Below, piece by piece: positions 6,341-8,084 of a DNA stretch of 8,084 nt. How positions within the stretch are numbered: position 1 is the stretch's first letter; each line of letters starts with the position of its first letter. The notes under the pieces were generated by a model. It did not search any database, had not been told where the DNA came from, and worked only from the letters and a program-made list of their open reading frames with translations. A program made the translations under genes and the position numbers. The DNA is from Lactobacillus sp. (GTDB taxonomy: Bacteria > Bacillota > Bacilli > Lactobacillales > Lactobacillaceae), in the NCBI GenBank assembly GCA_003482405.1, contig DMZB01000007.1, positions 1-8,084 on the forward strand, written 5' to 3'.

Positions 6341-7003
6341 TTATAAGAAAGTTCGATTATATTCGTTTACAAAATACTCAATAATTAACCGCACCGGCTG
6401 ATCATCGATCACATCGAGCTGTTCAGGCAATAATAACTGAGTTTTTTTTAGATTATAATAATCGGTCAACACTTTCGTTAAGTTAAGGCTATGCCGCAAT
6501 AAAAAATGACGATCAATGAGGCCGCGAACCATTATCCGATCCTGTAACAGTAATACATCCCACTGATAAGAACGGAACAAACCACGCTTCACACCGGTCT
6601 CATAATAAATGATTGCCTGCTGTTGCTGTTGGTTCAAAGCATCTTGCAAATTGCGGTAATCAGTATCATTGGCGGCCTTTAAATCCTGTAAAAATTCATC
6701 TGAGATTGTCCGCGAAATTGTTAGCGACTGGTCAAACAACATTTGAAATTGGTGAAAAAAGCTCGCTACATCCCCATTTAGTTGAGGAATATCTAAATCT
6801 TCTATGTAAGCTAAATACATTTTAACAACTGAATGAACGACGTCATCTTTCGAATCAAAATACTTATAGGCCGTTCGCCTTGAAACGCCCATCACCTTAA
6901 TCAGGTCGTTCATGGTCAACCGTGCAAATCCCTCACGCATAAAAACAACGGTCACGCGCTCCAAAAGCTCATGCCGCTTGGCCACCTCATGTTGTGTTGC
7001 CAT
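6341..7003 (-). CDS. TetR/AcrR-family transcriptional regulator
   Basis: A 220-residue protein with a TetR-type N-terminal DNA-binding domain (about 11-57). The helix-turn-helix covers about 31-52 (MNDLIKVMGVSRRTAYKYFDSK), ending in the family-typical TAYKYFDSKDDVV. The C-terminal two-thirds is all-helical and not conserved enough for me to name a ligand; it contains a run of five glutamines (125-129). GGGGGAG six bases before the ATG is a strong ribosome-binding site. It is the first gene of a pair with the ClC gene, so it probably controls itself and the exchanger, most likely as a repressor. The palindrome TATAC-N6-GTATA about 30 bases upstream of its start is a candidate operator. The inducing signal cannot be read from sequence. 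Confidence 0.9.
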   Translation of the reverse strand: MATQHEVAKRHELLERVTVVFMREGFARLTMNDLIKVMGVSRRTAYKYFDSKDDVVHSVVKMYLAYIEDLDIPQLNGDVASFFHQFQMLFDQSLTISRTISDEFLQDLKAANDTDYRNLQDALNQQQQQAIIYYETGVKRGLFRSYQWDVLLLQDRIMVRGLIDRHFLLRHSLNLTKVLTDYYNLKKTQLLLPEQLDVIDDQPVRLIIEYFVNEYNRTFL

Positions 7004-7032
7004 TCAAATCTCCCCCATCAAGCTAAAGTTCT

Positions 7033-7048
7033 TATACCTTTTAGTATA
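7033..7048 (-). promoter_or_regulatory. Candidate operator overlapping a -10 box for tetR-clc
   Basis: TATAC (7033-7037) and GTATA (7044-7048) form a perfect five-base inverted repeat with a six-base centre. Outer GTTC (7028-7031) and GAAC (7052-7055) extend the symmetry imperfectly. On the minus strand TATACT (7043-7048) inside it is a good -10 hexamer, but the -35 region is weak (TTATTA at 7066-7071, 17 bases away). A palindrome on the -10 box just ahead of a TetR gene is a typical autorepressor layout. Confidence 0.45.
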
Positions 7049-7184
7049 GGTGAACAAAGTAAACATAATAACCGACCCTTGTCTATTTCATTCTTTCTTT
7101 GTTAACTTTACTCTTTCATAACTTTCTGTCAGGTTCACTACCACTACGCTCAAGCACGGCAGGATCATCAGTAATTTTACGCCG

Positions 7185-7220
7185 AAAAAAATAGAACCCC
7201 CACTCATGTGGAGATTCTAT
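7185..7220 (-). terminator. Intrinsic terminator of the enolase transcript
   Basis: The arms 7191-7203 and 7208-7220 pair over 13 positions around a four-base loop; on the minus strand two of the pairs are U-G wobbles. Seven T follow (7185-7191 on the minus strand). It lies about 40 bases past the eno stop codon and should insulate the tetR-clc unit from the very strong glycolytic transcript. The rest of the intergenic stretch (7004-7184) is AT-rich and holds the operator candidate. Confidence 0.92.
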
Positions 7221-7258
7221 CTTTCGATTATCATCTAAACTAAGCTTTTTTGTGAAAA

Positions 7259-8084
<826 letters not shown>

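Noticed and set aside
5242..6384. Several plus- and minus-strand frames across the ClC gene
   Set aside because: Out-of-frame shadows of a conserved membrane protein with all motifs in the main frame.

Overview
This window looks like a low-to-mid-GC Gram-positive chromosome, most likely a lactobacillus. The SmpB, RNase R and enolase sequences and the gene order fit the Lacticaseibacillus (casei/paracasei/rhamnosus) group. The species call is from recall of protein style and gene order and could not be tested by a search. All seven recognisable protein genes lie on the minus strand, so transcription runs from high to low coordinates.

Layout in the direction of transcription. The C-terminal part of enolase (eno) enters from the right edge and ends at a strong intrinsic terminator (7185-7220). 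Next is a two-gene unit: a TetR-family regulator (6341-7003) and a ClC-type chloride/proton exchanger with a C-terminal RCK_C/TrkA-C domain (4749-6311). It is preceded by a palindrome overlapping a possible -10 box. Then come secG (protein export; a UUG start is strongly indicated), an intrinsic terminator with a promoter-like sequence just in front of it, an alpha/beta-hydrolase carboxylesterase (est), rnr (RNase R) and smpB. smpB ends at a long hairpin terminator (516-566). The stretch beyond it (1-515) has no convincing gene. It is rich in inverted and direct repeats and has two overlapping open frames without ribosome-binding sites; it reads as a non-coding, possibly dispersed, repeat region.

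How the genes work together. The eno - secG - est - rnr - smpB order is a recurrent arrangement in lactobacilli. secG supplies a subunit of the SecYEG translocon. SmpB and RNase R are partners in trans-translation: SmpB delivers tmRNA to stalled ribosomes, and RNase R degrades the non-stop mRNA. Est is probably a passenger esterase. The tetR-clc pair sits between eno and secG like an inserted accessory unit; a self-regulated ion/proton exchanger used under acid or salt stress is a plausible but unproven reading.

No mobile element, CRISPR array, tRNA, rRNA or tmRNA was recognised. I do not see a convincing undescribed system. The points most worth a second look are the structured left-hand region, the promoter-plus-terminator in front of est, and the tetR operator candidate.
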